DNA of 64,000 bases from JBATTK01 sp049670505. Its GTDB lineage: Bacteria > Bacteroidota > Bacteroidia > Flavobacteriales > Flavobacteriaceae. Both the position numbers and the translations under genes were made by a program. The notes under the pieces were generated by a model that was not told the origin of the DNA, searched no databases, and saw only the letters and a program-made list of their open reading frames with translations. Positions 1 to 8,664 of the stretch are shown piece by piece. Positions within the stretch are counted from its first letter, which is position 1. Every line of letters starts with the position of its first letter. Location: assembly GCA_049670505.1 (NCBI GenBank), contig JBATTK010000085.1, forward strand, positions 1 through 64,000, written 5' to 3'.

Positions 1-1
1 A

Positions 2-161
2 GAACTCGTTTAAACTTTTTCAATTGGCTAAAAAATTACCCTTTTTCACCCATTTTTTGTATTCTTTTCCTTCCGTAGCTCTGCTATGCAACTCAAAAAA
101 ACCTTCAACTGGGCAAAAAATTGCTAATTTTCGCTACAATCCAAAAAGTTTAAACGAGTTC
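2..161. repeat. Inverted-repeat-flanked intergenic element
   Basis: A 19-bp perfect inverted repeat bounds this stretch: GAACTCGTTTAAACTTTTT at 2-20 and its reverse complement at 143-161. The inner 120 bp codes for nothing I recognise. The right end (about 116-162) recurs with only about two mismatches at 43489-43534, and a diverged left end recurs at 4092-4118. I infer a small dispersed, MITE-like or hairpin-forming repeat. No target-site duplication can be checked at the left because the window begins there. Confidence 0.6.
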
Positions 162-185
162 GTATTTAAGGAAATAATACGTGGA

Positions 186-1535
186 TTATTTGATTTTTAT
201 AACAACCAAATCAGAATTTCCCTTGCTTTGAAGACTGGGAAAATCGGCACTTCCGCTTTCACCTACCAGTACAAGACTTTTATCCTTATTTTCGATAGCA
301 TCGAATCCAAAATCCAGACCTGATCCCCCAAAGGATTTTTCCCATAGTAGGTTGCCGTTTGAATCGGTTTTAACGACCCAGATATCATTTTCTCCTGCAT
401 TTGAAGTAGCATCACCATCCGTACTTTTTGAGTTCCCGGAAATAATAAAACCACCATCGCTATCCAAGTTAACCGCTTGGGCCGCATCGAACCGGGCCCC
501 TCCAAAAGTCTTCTCCCAAAGCATACTTCCAGTATCATCGACCTTAACCAACCACATATCCGACTCCCCGTTGTTTTTGGACACATCCGTATCCGTACTA
601 AAGGTATTTCCTGTAATAACATAACCATTATCATTGGTACGTGCTACGCCAAAACACCTATCTATTCCTGAACCTCCAAAAGATTTTTCCCAAATTAAAT
701 CCCCATTCTTTGATACTTTTACCACCCAAAAATCATAACTGCCCTTAGTACTGGAAATATCGAAGTCTTCACTCTCCGATGATCCTGCAATTACAAATCC
801 GCCATCATTGGATTGCACAACCCCATAGGCCCTATCATTGTTTGTCCCTCCAAAAAACCTACGCCATTCCAATTCGCCATTGGCATCCAATTTTGTCCCC
901 CAAAATTCCCCTACGCCGTGGCGCGTAAGCGAAGTATTTTTGCCTTCGCTCCCTTCTCCTCCTGAGGAGGTTACATCTAAAAAGCCAACAAAGAAAAATC
1001 CTCCATCTGCAGTCTGTAACACATCATAGGAGTGGTCATGTCCAGAAAATCCAAAGCTCCTTTCCCATATTATGGCACCAGAGGCATCCAGTTTTAAGAT
1101 CCAATTATCATGAAAGCCCTCATTATTACTACCATCGCCATCATCGCTCATGGCATAGCCCACTATGGCATAACCGCCATCCAAGGTCTGTACTACACTT
1201 TGGCCCCTATCGTCCTTGCTGCCACCATAGGTCCTATTCCATTGCAGCTGACCATCCGCATCCAATTTCAGCAACCAATAATCGTTCACGTCCGTAGTTT
1301 TGTCCCCAATGTCTCCGTCCATACTATTTGTATATCCTAAAATAGCGTAGCCACCATCGGAAGTGCCTGTTACGGATTGGGCGGTTTCCATATTGGTTCC
1401 GCCAAAATTTCGTATCCAATCTACTTCACCTAAAAAGGAAGTAGTATCCCCTATTTCATTTTCCATGGGGACGACCCCATCTTCCGAACAAGAGATAAGA
1501 CCCCATAAAAACAAAAACCATACATGCTTTTTCAT
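186..1535 (-). CDS. Lipoprotein with seven propeller-like repeats
   Basis: Predicted outer-membrane or surface lipoprotein. The N-terminus MKKHVWFLFLWGLISC is a lipoprotein signal ending in a lipobox Cys. The rest is seven repeats of about 60 residues, each with the pattern W-x-x-x-FGG, then DGGY/F-x-I-x-G, then an acidic DGD-type loop, then D-x-W-x-x-K-x-D-x-x-G, which suggests a seven-bladed beta-propeller. The ATG at 1535 shares one base with the TGA of the upstream gene (TGATG), so I prefer it to the TTG one codon earlier at 1538. The two lipoproteins are probably translationally coupled. The function is unknown. A role in surface binding is inference from the fold only. Confidence 0.8.
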   Translation of the reverse strand: MKKHVWFLFLWGLISCSEDGVVPMENEIGDTTSFLGEVDWIRNFGGTNMETAQSVTGTSDGGYAILGYTNSMDGDIGDKTTDVNDYWLLKLDADGQLQWNRTYGGSKDDRGQSVVQTLDGGYAIVGYAMSDDGDGSNNEGFHDNWILKLDASGAIIWERSFGFSGHDHSYDVLQTADGGFFFVGFLDVTSSGGEGSEGKNTSLTRHGVGEFWGTKLDANGELEWRRFFGGTNNDRAYGVVQSNDGGFVIAGSSESEDFDISSTKGSYDFWVVKVSKNGDLIWEKSFGGSGIDRCFGVARTNDNGYVITGNTFSTDTDVSKNNGESDMWLVKVDDTGSMLWEKTFGGARFDAAQAVNLDSDGGFIISGNSKSTDGDATSNAGENDIWVVKTDSNGNLLWEKSFGGSGLDFGFDAIENKDKSLVLVGESGSADFPSLQSKGNSDLVVIKIK

Positions 1536-2806
1536 CAATCGGATTTTTGGATTACAAACAATCCGGAGTTGCTATCGCTCACCACGATCTTTCCGCTTTC
1601 AAAATAAGGATACACGCTCCAGACCCCATCAAAACTAGGGGTGTCATTGGATGGAAAAGTGTCAAAAAAGCCAGCTTCAACAATGGCTTTCCCATCAATT
1701 CCGGAAATATCCAAAATCCTGAGACCTGCTGTATAGTTGGCCAAAAAGAATTGTTCCCCCTTAACATATCCGTTATGGTCTATGGCAGTCGTTACGCCTA
1801 AATAGGTGTCGTGTAAAATAGGATTGTCCACGTCCAAAAGGTCAAATATCAAGGTACGGGAATTAAATCCAAAATCGGTCTCGTCAAACTCATCTCCTAA
1901 AATAAAATATCGCTGATCATCCGTAAACCAGCCTTGGTGCGTATAACCAATGTTGTTATAAGTCATGGTCGTAATCGCAACAGGATTGGCTTTATCGGTG
2001 ACATCGGCTATGGCCACTTGATCTTCATTGGCCCCTATAAAAATTTCACTGCCCAAATAATCCGTATCCGGTCCGTTATAGCTAATTACTTGTGCATCGT
2101 GGGTATATCCGTTATCTCCATAACCACCTACCCCAACAGGATTTTTGGGGTCTTGGATATTGATAAAATGTGCCCCGCCATTAAAAACATCGTTACGGGC
2201 CGTGCCTACGGCGTAAGCAAAACCGGTGGCTTCATTTATGACGATATTATGTGCGTTGCCAAAACCGGTATAGCGGGCGTCCGCTACAAAACTTTCCGGA
2301 GGATTTTGAACATTTCGAAGTTGCGTCAGATCAAACACCTGCATGCCGTGCCCGGAAGCTTCCGAAACGATAAATGCATGGTCCTGGAATACTTTTATAT
2401 CTCTCCAGGTACTAGGAACGGTCGCTGTGGGAAGTTTGCCCAAGTAAACCATATTTTCCGAGTCCGTAATATCGATGAAGGCGGTTCCATTAATCAGACC
2501 CAGTAAAGCATATTCCCTGTTAGAAGCTGTATCGGTCCATCCCCAAATATCATTCGCCGCGGCAGCGACAAAAGTGCTCAAGGGTATGTGGCTTACTAGA
2601 TCATAACCGCTACAAGGATAAATACCGGCCATCCCTCCCACACAGGCCGTAAACCCAACTGGGGAATCACTACCCCCATCGGGCATATCATCATTCATCA
2701 TATCACCATCGGACATCATATCCCCGTCGAGTACGCCTTCGGAATCACTGCTGGAACAGGCGAATAGAAAAATAAAAAAAAAGAGAAGTGCGTAATATCT
2801 TTTCAT
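1535..2806 (-). CDS. Choice-of-anchor B family lipoprotein (LVIVD repeats)
   Basis: Secreted lipoprotein with a signal peptide and a lipobox (LFACSSSDS). A short linker rich in Asp, Met and Gly follows (about residues 24-48), then a region rich in LVIVD-type beta-propeller repeats such as TAFIDITDSENMVYLGKLPT and GLRILDIS. The region with YTHQGWFTDDQRYFILGDE is typical of the choice-of-anchor B family. These proteins are usually cell-surface or secreted, and their ligand is not known. It is the first gene of a two-gene unit with the propeller lipoprotein that follows, overlapping by one base. The acidic residues after the Cys are compatible with surface export in Bacteroidota, but that is inference. 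Confidence 0.8.
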   Translation of the reverse strand: MKRYYALLFFFIFLFACSSSDSEGVLDGDMMSDGDMMNDDMPDGGSDSPVGFTACVGGMAGIYPCSGYDLVSHIPLSTFVAAAANDIWGWTDTASNREYALLGLINGTAFIDITDSENMVYLGKLPTATVPSTWRDIKVFQDHAFIVSEASGHGMQVFDLTQLRNVQNPPESFVADARYTGFGNAHNIVINEATGFAYAVGTARNDVFNGGAHFINIQDPKNPVGVGGYGDNGYTHDAQVISYNGPDTDYLGSEIFIGANEDQVAIADVTDKANPVAITTMTYNNIGYTHQGWFTDDQRYFILGDEFDETDFGFNSRTLIFDLLDVDNPILHDTYLGVTTAIDHNGYVKGEQFFLANYTAGLRILDISGIDGKAIVEAGFFDTFPSNDTPSFDGVWSVYPYFESGKIVVSDSNSGLFVIQKSD

Positions 2807-2873
2807 AGCGATGATTTAGTGTAGACAAGCCTTTCTTTCTCCTAGTAAATATACGATATAAAATATATCCTCT

Positions 2874-2881
2874 TATTTTTG
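2874..2881 (+). promoter_or_regulatory. Candidate -7 box for thiL
   Basis: TATTTTTG matches the Bacteroidota -7 consensus TAnnTTTG. It ends only four bases before the thiL ATG, so the transcript would have almost no leader. No clear -33 TTTG lies at the expected distance, so this is tentative. Confidence 0.4.
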
Positions 2882-2885
2882 TAGC

Positions 2886-3935
2886 ATGTTAGAAGATAAA
2901 AATCGTAAAAGGACTTCCTTGGAGGAATTGGGAGAATTTGGATTGATCGATCATCTTACCAAAGACTTTTCCATCAACCAAAAATCTACTGTAATAGGTA
3001 TTGGGGATGATGCAGCTGTACTCCATTTTGGGGACCAACAAACCATAGTCACAACGGATCTATTAATAGAAGGGGTGCATTTTGACCTGAGCTATACGCC
3101 ATTGAAACATTTAGGGTACAAGGCCGTAATAGTAAACCTGTCCGATATATATGCCATGAACGGCAAGGCAACACAGATAACGGTTTCCCTTGCCGTTTCC
3201 AACCGATTTCCATTGGAAGCCTTGGAGGAATTTTATAGCGGGGTGGCCGTAGCGGCAAAAACTTTCAATGTGGATGTGATAGGAGGGGATACTACCTCGT
3301 CCAATAAGGGAATGTTAATAAGCATTACGGCCCTGGGGGTGGCCAAAGAGAAGGACATTGTCTATCGTAACGGTGCAAGACCCAATGACCTTTTAGTCGT
3401 TACCGGTGATTTGGGAGCTGCGTATATGGGCCTTCAGGTCTTAGAACGCGAAAAGGAAGTTTTTAAGGTAAATCCCAACAATCAACCGGATCTATCGCCC
3501 TATGCCTATATTGTAGAGCGCCAGTTAAGACCGGAGGCCAGAAATGACATGGTTGAACTGCTTGAAAAGTTACATGTACGCCCTTCGGCTATGATCGATA
3601 TCAGTGATGGCCTTTCTTCCGAAATTCTGCACTTATGCAAGCAAAGTGATGTTGGATGTAATTTGTACGAGGATAAAATTCCGTTGGATCCAACGGTCAT
3701 ATCGGTCTGTGAGGAATTTGGAATCGATAGTACTATGGTAGCGTTAAGCGGAGGCGAAGATTATGAACTGCTGTTTACCCTAGACCAAAAAGAGTTCCCA
3801 AAAATCAAGGGCAATCCCAATTTGACCGTCATTGGACATATGACCGATAAAAGCGAAGCGGCACATTTAATAACCCGGGACAACACTAAGATTCCCTTGA
3901 CCGCCCAAGGGTGGAATTCTTTTGAAAGTTCGTAA
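2886..3935 (+). CDS. thiL: Thiamine-monophosphate kinase
   Basis: ThiL phosphorylates thiamine monophosphate with ATP to give thiamine diphosphate, the last step of cofactor synthesis in the cytoplasm. The 349-residue protein has the family hallmarks: an N-terminal GDDAAV motif at residues 40-45 (metal and ATP binding), DLLIEGVHF, NLSDIYAMNG, GGDTTSS, MIDISDGLSSE and a C-terminal LSGGEDYELLFT. The length is normal and the gene looks intact. It stands alone, without other thi genes in view. Its last 47 codons have a decayed second copy at 6365-6508, beyond the next two genes. Confidence 0.95.
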   Translation: MLEDKNRKRTSLEELGEFGLIDHLTKDFSINQKSTVIGIGDDAAVLHFGDQQTIVTTDLLIEGVHFDLSYTPLKHLGYKAVIVNLSDIYAMNGKATQITVSLAVSNRFPLEALEEFYSGVAVAAKTFNVDVIGGDTTSSNKGMLISITALGVAKEKDIVYRNGARPNDLLVVTGDLGAAYMGLQVLEREKEVFKVNPNNQPDLSPYAYIVERQLRPEARNDMVELLEKLHVRPSAMIDISDGLSSEILHLCKQSDVGCNLYEDKIPLDPTVISVCEEFGIDSTMVALSGGEDYELLFTLDQKEFPKIKGNPNLTVIGHMTDKSEAAHLITRDNTKIPLTAQGWNSFESS

Positions 3936-4091
3936 TAGAAAGTCTAAAAGTCAAGGATTTCTGAGCCGATGGAAATGGTGCTCAAAACAACCGATGAACT
4001 TTCCCAAGGGCAATCTGCCATCTAGTGCTTCGCTATAAACAACTTGAATTTAACAGCCCCGAATGTTAATGTGGTAGTATATTTTTTATAT

Positions 4092-4118
4092 TAGAACTTG
4101 CTTAAACTTGGCAATTGC
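4092..4118. repeat. Diverged copy of the GAACTCGTTTAAAC repeat end
   Basis: The sequence from 4092 reads TTAGAACTTGCTTAAACTTG and continues into CAATTG. It resembles the left end of the inverted-repeat element at 2-30 with a few changes. It lies directly upstream of the AraC gene start, so it may form part of that gene's leader or promoter. Only this short match supports it. Confidence 0.35.
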
Positions 4119-4121
4119 GAA

Positions 4122-5138
4122 ATGGAAACTACCCTCTTGATAGTTATCTTAAGTAGTGCGGGATTGGTTCTTAGTTCTTTTTTCGGGCTTTATCTGGTAT
4201 CTACTCCCCAATGGAGATCCTTTGCCAATACCTTATTGGGCTTACTTCTAATCGTTTTATCCTTACGCATAGGCAAGGCCATCTTCTATAATTTCGTGGA
4301 GCTTCCCTTATTTTTCAAAAACCTGGGATTAGCCGCTAATCTGGCCGTTGGCCCCCTGCTCTATCTTTACGGAAAAGCATTACTCTTTAAGGAATTTAAA
4401 TGGAAGCTGAGGCTATTGTTACATTTTTTGCCGACAATGATCTATGTTGGTTTTTGTTGGCGAATACCCAATGCCACTGGAGACCTGTTTTGGAATATTA
4501 GCTATTCTTTAGTACTGCTGCAATCCTATACTTACGTTTTTCTCAGTTTGAGGACATTTTACCAACGAAGGGAGCATAACCATCGTTTAGTTAATAGTTG
4601 GTATAGAAACCTTACGCTAGGTCTCCTCGGTATGTGGTTGGTTTACGGTCTGATTTTCATCCAAGTTTTGCCCTATCATATTGCGGGGGCAATTTCTTTC
4701 AGCCTGCTTATGGTAATTTTGGCCTTTATGGCGTTTAACCAAGGACTGGTTTTTAAGGGGGATATCCCGATCAAGTATCAAAACTCCAACTTGTCCGATG
4801 CTGATGCAAGAAAATATCAGGTTTTAATCAAACAGGCGGTAGAGGGGCGCAAATTATACTTGGAATCCGACCTGACCGTCAAACGCTTATCGGAAATACT
4901 GGATGTACATCCAAAATCGATCTCCGAAACGATAAACAGGTGCGAGGGTCAAAATTTCACAAGATTTATCAATACGTATCGGGTAGACGAGGCCAAAAAG
5001 CTGTTACATGATAAACGGACAAATCACAAAATTATAGCAGTGGCCTATAACTGCGGTTTTAACAGTCTCTCGGCATTCAATTTTGTTTTTAAGAAGATAA
5101 CTTCCTATACCCCTTCAGAATTCCGCGCCTTGCTTTAA
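4122..5138 (+). CDS. Membrane-anchored AraC-family transcriptional regulator
   Basis: The N-terminal half (about residues 1-210) is hydrophobic with six to eight predicted membrane segments. The C-terminal 100 residues are an AraC/XylS DNA-binding domain with two helix-turn-helix motifs (VKRLSEILDVHPKSISETIN and IIAVAYNCGFNSLSAFNFVF). This membrane-sensor plus AraC layout is common in Flavobacteriia. The ATG at 4122 (METTLLIV) begins the first hydrophobic helix and is preferred to a TTG eight codons upstream. The gene precedes a Tat-type aminotransferase in the same direction and may regulate it. The signal sensed is unknown. Confidence 0.85.
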   Translation: METTLLIVILSSAGLVLSSFFGLYLVSTPQWRSFANTLLGLLLIVLSLRIGKAIFYNFVELPLFFKNLGLAANLAVGPLLYLYGKALLFKEFKWKLRLLLHFLPTMIYVGFCWRIPNATGDLFWNISYSLVLLQSYTYVFLSLRTFYQRREHNHRLVNSWYRNLTLGLLGMWLVYGLIFIQVLPYHIAGAISFSLLMVILAFMAFNQGLVFKGDIPIKYQNSNLSDADARKYQVLIKQAVEGRKLYLESDLTVKRLSEILDVHPKSISETINRCEGQNFTRFINTYRVDEAKKLLHDKRTNHKIIAVAYNCGFNSLSAFNFVFKKITSYTPSEFRALL

Positions 5139-5224
5139 CACATAAATGTATTCCAGATTCCTGAATCCGGAAGATTAGTTTCTTCTCCAATTTTACTTTA
5201 GAAGAAATTTAAAATCGGTAAATC

Positions 5225-6358
5225 ATGTCAACTACTAAAAGAAGGGAATGGCTTAAACAGGCCGCACTATTTTCCGCGAGCTTCGGGCTTCCAATGCTTA
5301 GCTTCGATACGCTGAACAGATCAAAAGAACCTGTCAAAAGTGCTTCCGAAAAGGTCGTAAGACTACTTTTTAATGAAAATCCGTACGGGCCATCTCAAAT
5401 GGTGCTGGACAGAATTGATGAAGTAAAGGGCAGAAGTCACAGATATGCGAATTTTTTTGAATATGATTTTTTAAAATTGAAGCAGCTCATTGCAACCCAG
5501 GAAGGTGTTAAGCCCGAGAATATAGCCCTGGGGCATGGTTCTATACAACCCCTGATCTGGATATCGATACTGTATGGTGGTGAGAACAGTACCTTTGTGG
5601 TCCCGGATCCTGCCTTCGATGTCATTGGCACTTTTGGCAAAAAAATAGGTACCTCTATTAAACCAGTTCTCGTAAACAGTGACATGAGAATAGATTTAGC
5701 GGCCATGGAGCAGGCAGTAGATAACGATACGGATTTAGTTGTAATCGTTAATCCCAACAACCCGACAAGCACCGCTGTCCCCCACAAGGAATTAAGGGAG
5801 TTTTGTTCTCGCGTATCGCAAAAATGTACCGTTTGTATAGACGAGGCATATATACATTATTTGGGCGAAGATTGGCAAAAATTATCGATGGCAAGTCTGA
5901 TCAATAATGACTCCAATATTATAATTACAAGGACTTTCTCCAAAATTTATGGTATGGCCGGCCAGCGAATGGGATACCTAATGGGAAACAAGGAGCTGAT
6001 CAAAAAAATAGAAGATCGGTTTATGATGGGGTTTCCCGGGAACATGCCCAACATTATCGGAGTTGCATCTGCCATGGCCGCATTAGAAGATACTTCTTTT
6101 CTTAATACTTCGAGAAAAAAGAATAATGAAATGAAGCAACGCATTTATACCGAACTTGATGCATTGGGCTACGAATATGTTAAAAGCGATGCCAATTTTT
6201 TCTATTTTGAAACTGGAGACTATCCAAAGTTCAAGACCAAAATGAATGCTAATAATATACTCATTACCGGTGGATGGCCCTCTAAGAAGAATTGGGGCCG
6301 GGTAACTGTAGGAACGGAACGTGAAATGGATATTTTCTTTAAAATACTAAGGTCCTAG
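5225..6358 (+). CDS. Tat-exported PLP aminotransferase (HisC-like)
   Basis: Class I/II fold aminotransferase resembling histidinol-phosphate aminotransferase. The N-terminus KRREWLKQAALFSAS looks like a twin-arginine signal, so the enzyme would be exported already folded with its cofactor. Visible motifs are NENPYGPS, LGHGSIQPL, VVIVNPNNPTST, CIDEAYIHY and TFSKIYGMAGQRMGY, in which Lys240 is the predicted pyridoxal-phosphate Schiff base. It is not in a histidine operon, so a role other than histidine synthesis is likely and its substrate is unknown. The stop codon lies at the junction with the thiL relic that follows, suggesting this gene ends where a rearrangement joined two sequences. Confidence 0.8.
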   Translation: MSTTKRREWLKQAALFSASFGLPMLSFDTLNRSKEPVKSASEKVVRLLFNENPYGPSQMVLDRIDEVKGRSHRYANFFEYDFLKLKQLIATQEGVKPENIALGHGSIQPLIWISILYGGENSTFVVPDPAFDVIGTFGKKIGTSIKPVLVNSDMRIDLAAMEQAVDNDTDLVVIVNPNNPTSTAVPHKELREFCSRVSQKCTVCIDEAYIHYLGEDWQKLSMASLINNDSNIIITRTFSKIYGMAGQRMGYLMGNKELIKKIEDRFMMGFPGNMPNIIGVASAMAALEDTSFLNTSRKKNNEMKQRIYTELDALGYEYVKSDANFFYFETGDYPKFKTKMNANNILITGGWPSKKNWGRVTVGTEREMDIFFKILRS

Positions 6359-6364
6359 AAAAAA

Positions 6365-6508
6365 GAATTCCCGAAAATAAAACACAATCCTAGCATCACT
6401 GACATGGGGCATATGGCAGCATAGCATAAGCAGACGCATTTAGTTTCCAGGAATATCTCTAAAATTCCATTGACCGCTTAGGGTCGGAATTCATTTGCCA
6501 AAGCATAA
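6365..6508 (+). pseudogene. Relic of a second thiL 3' end
   Basis: Read in one frame with no indels, this stretch matches residues 303-349 of the ThiL at 2886-3935: 25 of 47 positions are identical, including EFPKIK, GHM, KIPLTA and NSF, and both end with a stop at the same place. Two in-frame TAG codons (6422 and 6479) show it is dead. Nucleotide similarity begins inside the stop codon of the aminotransferase (CCTAGA) with a two-base deletion. Gene order is therefore intact thiL, AraC gene, aminotransferase, thiL tail, all in the same direction. This is the pattern left by an insertion or duplication using the thiL 3' end. Confidence 0.8.
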
Positions 6509-6760
6509 TTAAGCCACTTGTTCGGTGGCCCTATGTCTTTTTTGATATAGATTTTCGAGTGTATTATTAATATCCTGCATCTCTGGAGTAAGTGCGGAAA
6601 GGTTACCACTTACATCTGTAGTTACTTCCTTATTACAGTGAATACATTTATACTCCTTAATATGCATGGTCACCCTTTTTGACACGCTGTAATGATGTCC
6701 AAAAAGATTGCAGAAAACAGAACTTAATCTAATGCCATAGTTGGAAATTGCTTTTTTCAT
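6509..6760 (-). CDS. Small putative zinc-ribbon protein
   Basis: An 83-residue soluble protein. A Cys plus His pair (CNLFGHHYS, near residue 17) and a CIHC knuckle (near residue 39) could bind one zinc ion. The C-terminal third is charged and helical (DINNTLENLYQKRHRATEQ). It ends right against the thiL relic. I do not recognise a named function. Similar short proteins occur next to prophage or housekeeping genes in Flavobacteriia. Confidence 0.55.
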   Translation of the reverse strand: MKKAISNYGIRLSSVFCNLFGHHYSVSKRVTMHIKEYKCIHCNKEVTTDVSGNLSALTPEMQDINNTLENLYQKRHRATEQVA

Positions 6761-7025
6761 AGAAGTAGGTTTTAGGGGCGCGGTTATTTAGGATTTGGGG
6801 CCTAAAGAATGCATCTTTATGTTTTGGTTTTTACATTAAAAAGAGCTCTTTGGAGAGAGCTTTATTCAACAACGCCGTATCCCTGCTTTTTATTGGGCAT
6901 CCACTATTTTTTTTAAGATATTTTCGATGAACGTCACTTTTTTCGACAAAAGGATGTGAAATCGCGACTACCTTCATCTTTGCGATCATGGGTTTTTATT
7001 CTATCTTTCCCGTGAATTTTTAACC

Positions 7026-8306
7026 ATGAACAAAACCAAGGAAACTTTAATCACCGCCTTTGCCCTATTCTCCCTTTTCTTTGGTGCCGGCAACCTAATA
7101 CTACCACCACAACTGGGTTTTAAATCGGGCGGGCTATGGTGGCTCGTTACCTTGGGGTTTTGTATATCCGCCGTTTTGATTCCTATTATGGGGATATTGG
7201 CACATGCCAAACTACAGGGCACCATATTCGATTTCGGAAAAAAAGTATCCCCAAAATTCAGTTTGGTATACTCCTTTATTATTTATGCGATATCCATAAG
7301 CTTGCCCTCGCCAAGAACGGCATCGGTTACCCATGAGATGGCCATAGCTCCTTTTTTTGAAGGGTCATCGTTAACGACGAGTATTGTTTATTTTGTCCTG
7401 GTCTTTATTTTTGTAATGAACCGCTCCAAGATTTTGAATATTATAGGGAAGTTGCTGACCCCTGCAATTATTCTCATCTTATTGGCCCTAATAGGGGTTA
7501 CCTTATTTTCCTATGAAACCGTTTTTGGGGAGACCACTTTTTCCAACCCCTTGGCACATGGTATTTTGGAAGGCTACCAGACCTTTGATGCTATTGGTGC
7601 GGTAGTAGTGGGCGGAGTAATCATTATATCCATAGACTTAAAAAATAAAGGTGCCTCCTATAAAGAAAAGAAGACACTGATTAGGCGGGTAGGTTGGTTG
7701 GCCGGGCTGGGGCTGTTTTTCATCTATGCCGGATTGATTATTACCGGTGCCGTGATGTACTCCAGTTTTGATGCGGATATTTCCAGGACTGCTTTGTTAA
7801 ACGGAATCAGTATAAAAACGCTGGGTAACACCGCCAATCTTTTTTTAAGTATCCTAGTAGCCCTTGCCTGTTTCACCACAGCAGTAGGTATCGTGACCGG
7901 CACGGCCGACTTTATAAAAAGTCGGTTCGCCGATTCGCAAAGGGCATATACCATAACGGCCATTATAGGTTCCGTCCTGGGCATCCTTATGGGTCAATTT
8001 AATGTAGGCTATATCATAGCGGTAGCATTACCGGCCCTAATGTTTATCTACCCCATTACCATAGTCCTTATTCTTTTGAATGTAGTTCCCGAAAGATTTG
8101 CCCATGCCAAAGTCTTTAAAGCGGTCGTTGTTGCCACGATTGTATTTAGTATCCCTGACTTTTTGGGAAGTATTGGTTGGGGAGGTGCTACCGCTTTTTT
8201 ACAACATTATATTCCTTTGAATAGTTTTAGGATGGGATGGGTTTTGCCTGCTTTGGTAGTTTTTATTACCTCCAATGTTCTGTTGAAAAAAAATGGTGCT
8301 GAATAA
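7026..8306 (+). CDS. brnQ: Branched-chain amino acid transporter BrnQ
   Basis: Integral inner-membrane carrier of the LIVCS family, which imports leucine, isoleucine and valine with Na+ or H+. The 426-residue protein has about twelve hydrophobic segments. The N-terminal signature (FALFSLFFGAGNLILPPQLG) and SLPSPRTASVTHEMAI are typical of BrnQ. The length is normal. It is a single-gene unit. A CATCTTTG sequence at 6975-6982 resembles the TAnnTTTG box and may be its promoter, leaving a leader of about 40 nt. An imperfect hairpin (AGCTCT/AGAGCT) lies at about 6845-6862 further upstream. Confidence 0.93.
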   Translation: MNKTKETLITAFALFSLFFGAGNLILPPQLGFKSGGLWWLVTLGFCISAVLIPIMGILAHAKLQGTIFDFGKKVSPKFSLVYSFIIYAISISLPSPRTASVTHEMAIAPFFEGSSLTTSIVYFVLVFIFVMNRSKILNIIGKLLTPAIILILLALIGVTLFSYETVFGETTFSNPLAHGILEGYQTFDAIGAVVVGGVIIISIDLKNKGASYKEKKTLIRRVGWLAGLGLFFIYAGLIITGAVMYSSFDADISRTALLNGISIKTLGNTANLFLSILVALACFTTAVGIVTGTADFIKSRFADSQRAYTITAIIGSVLGILMGQFNVGYIIAVALPALMFIYPITIVLILLNVVPERFAHAKVFKAVVVATIVFSIPDFLGSIGWGGATAFLQHYIPLNSFRMGWVLPALVVFITSNVLLKKNGAE

Positions 8307-8664
8307 ATTAATAATTATGGTAAAGGCTTTGTGTCTCCTTATCTCAGTATATTGGGTTTTAGAAGAAGTCAGAATAGATTCCCTATCTGTCGACAGGCAG
8401 GTTCGCTCTGCTTCGCGGAGCCTGTCTTGAGCACACTTGTCTACCGAAGTTTCGCCTCCTTGATGAAAGTAACCTTTGCTACGAAGACTGAAAACGAAGG
8501 TAGGGCCGAAAGGTTCTGACTGACAAAACAACAGGCTGACCGCTGAAAACTATCTTTCCAAAGACCCAAGGACAAAAGACCAAAGAGAAAAGACGAAAGA
8601 CCGCAAACCGGAATCCAAAAATCAAATCCAGGAAACCAGAAACGATACAACTGCCGACAGAAAA
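8307..8664. repeat. Repeat-rich intergenic region
   Basis: No convincing gene. It contains an inverted pair around CTGTCGACAGGCAGG and GGAGCCTGTC near 8385-8435, a short purine-rich array (AAAGACCAAAGAGAAAAGAC near 8575), and CTGAAAACTATCTTTCCA at 8543-8560. That last 18-mer is exactly repeated at 54726-54743, and GACGAAAGACC is shared at 8592-8602 and 54615-54625. A variant, AGAAAACTATCCTTTCA, lies near 8660. These are dispersed intergenic repeats between two convergent genes. Confidence 0.6.

Noticed and set aside
24..323. Plus-strand open frame of 99 codons at the window start
   Set aside because: It runs through the inverted-repeat element and then antisense to the propeller lipoprotein, with no domain, signal or start context.
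1934..2506. Plus-strand 190-codon frame opposite the choice-of-anchor B gene
   Set aside because: Pure antisense of a well-supported protein; the composition shows no family features.
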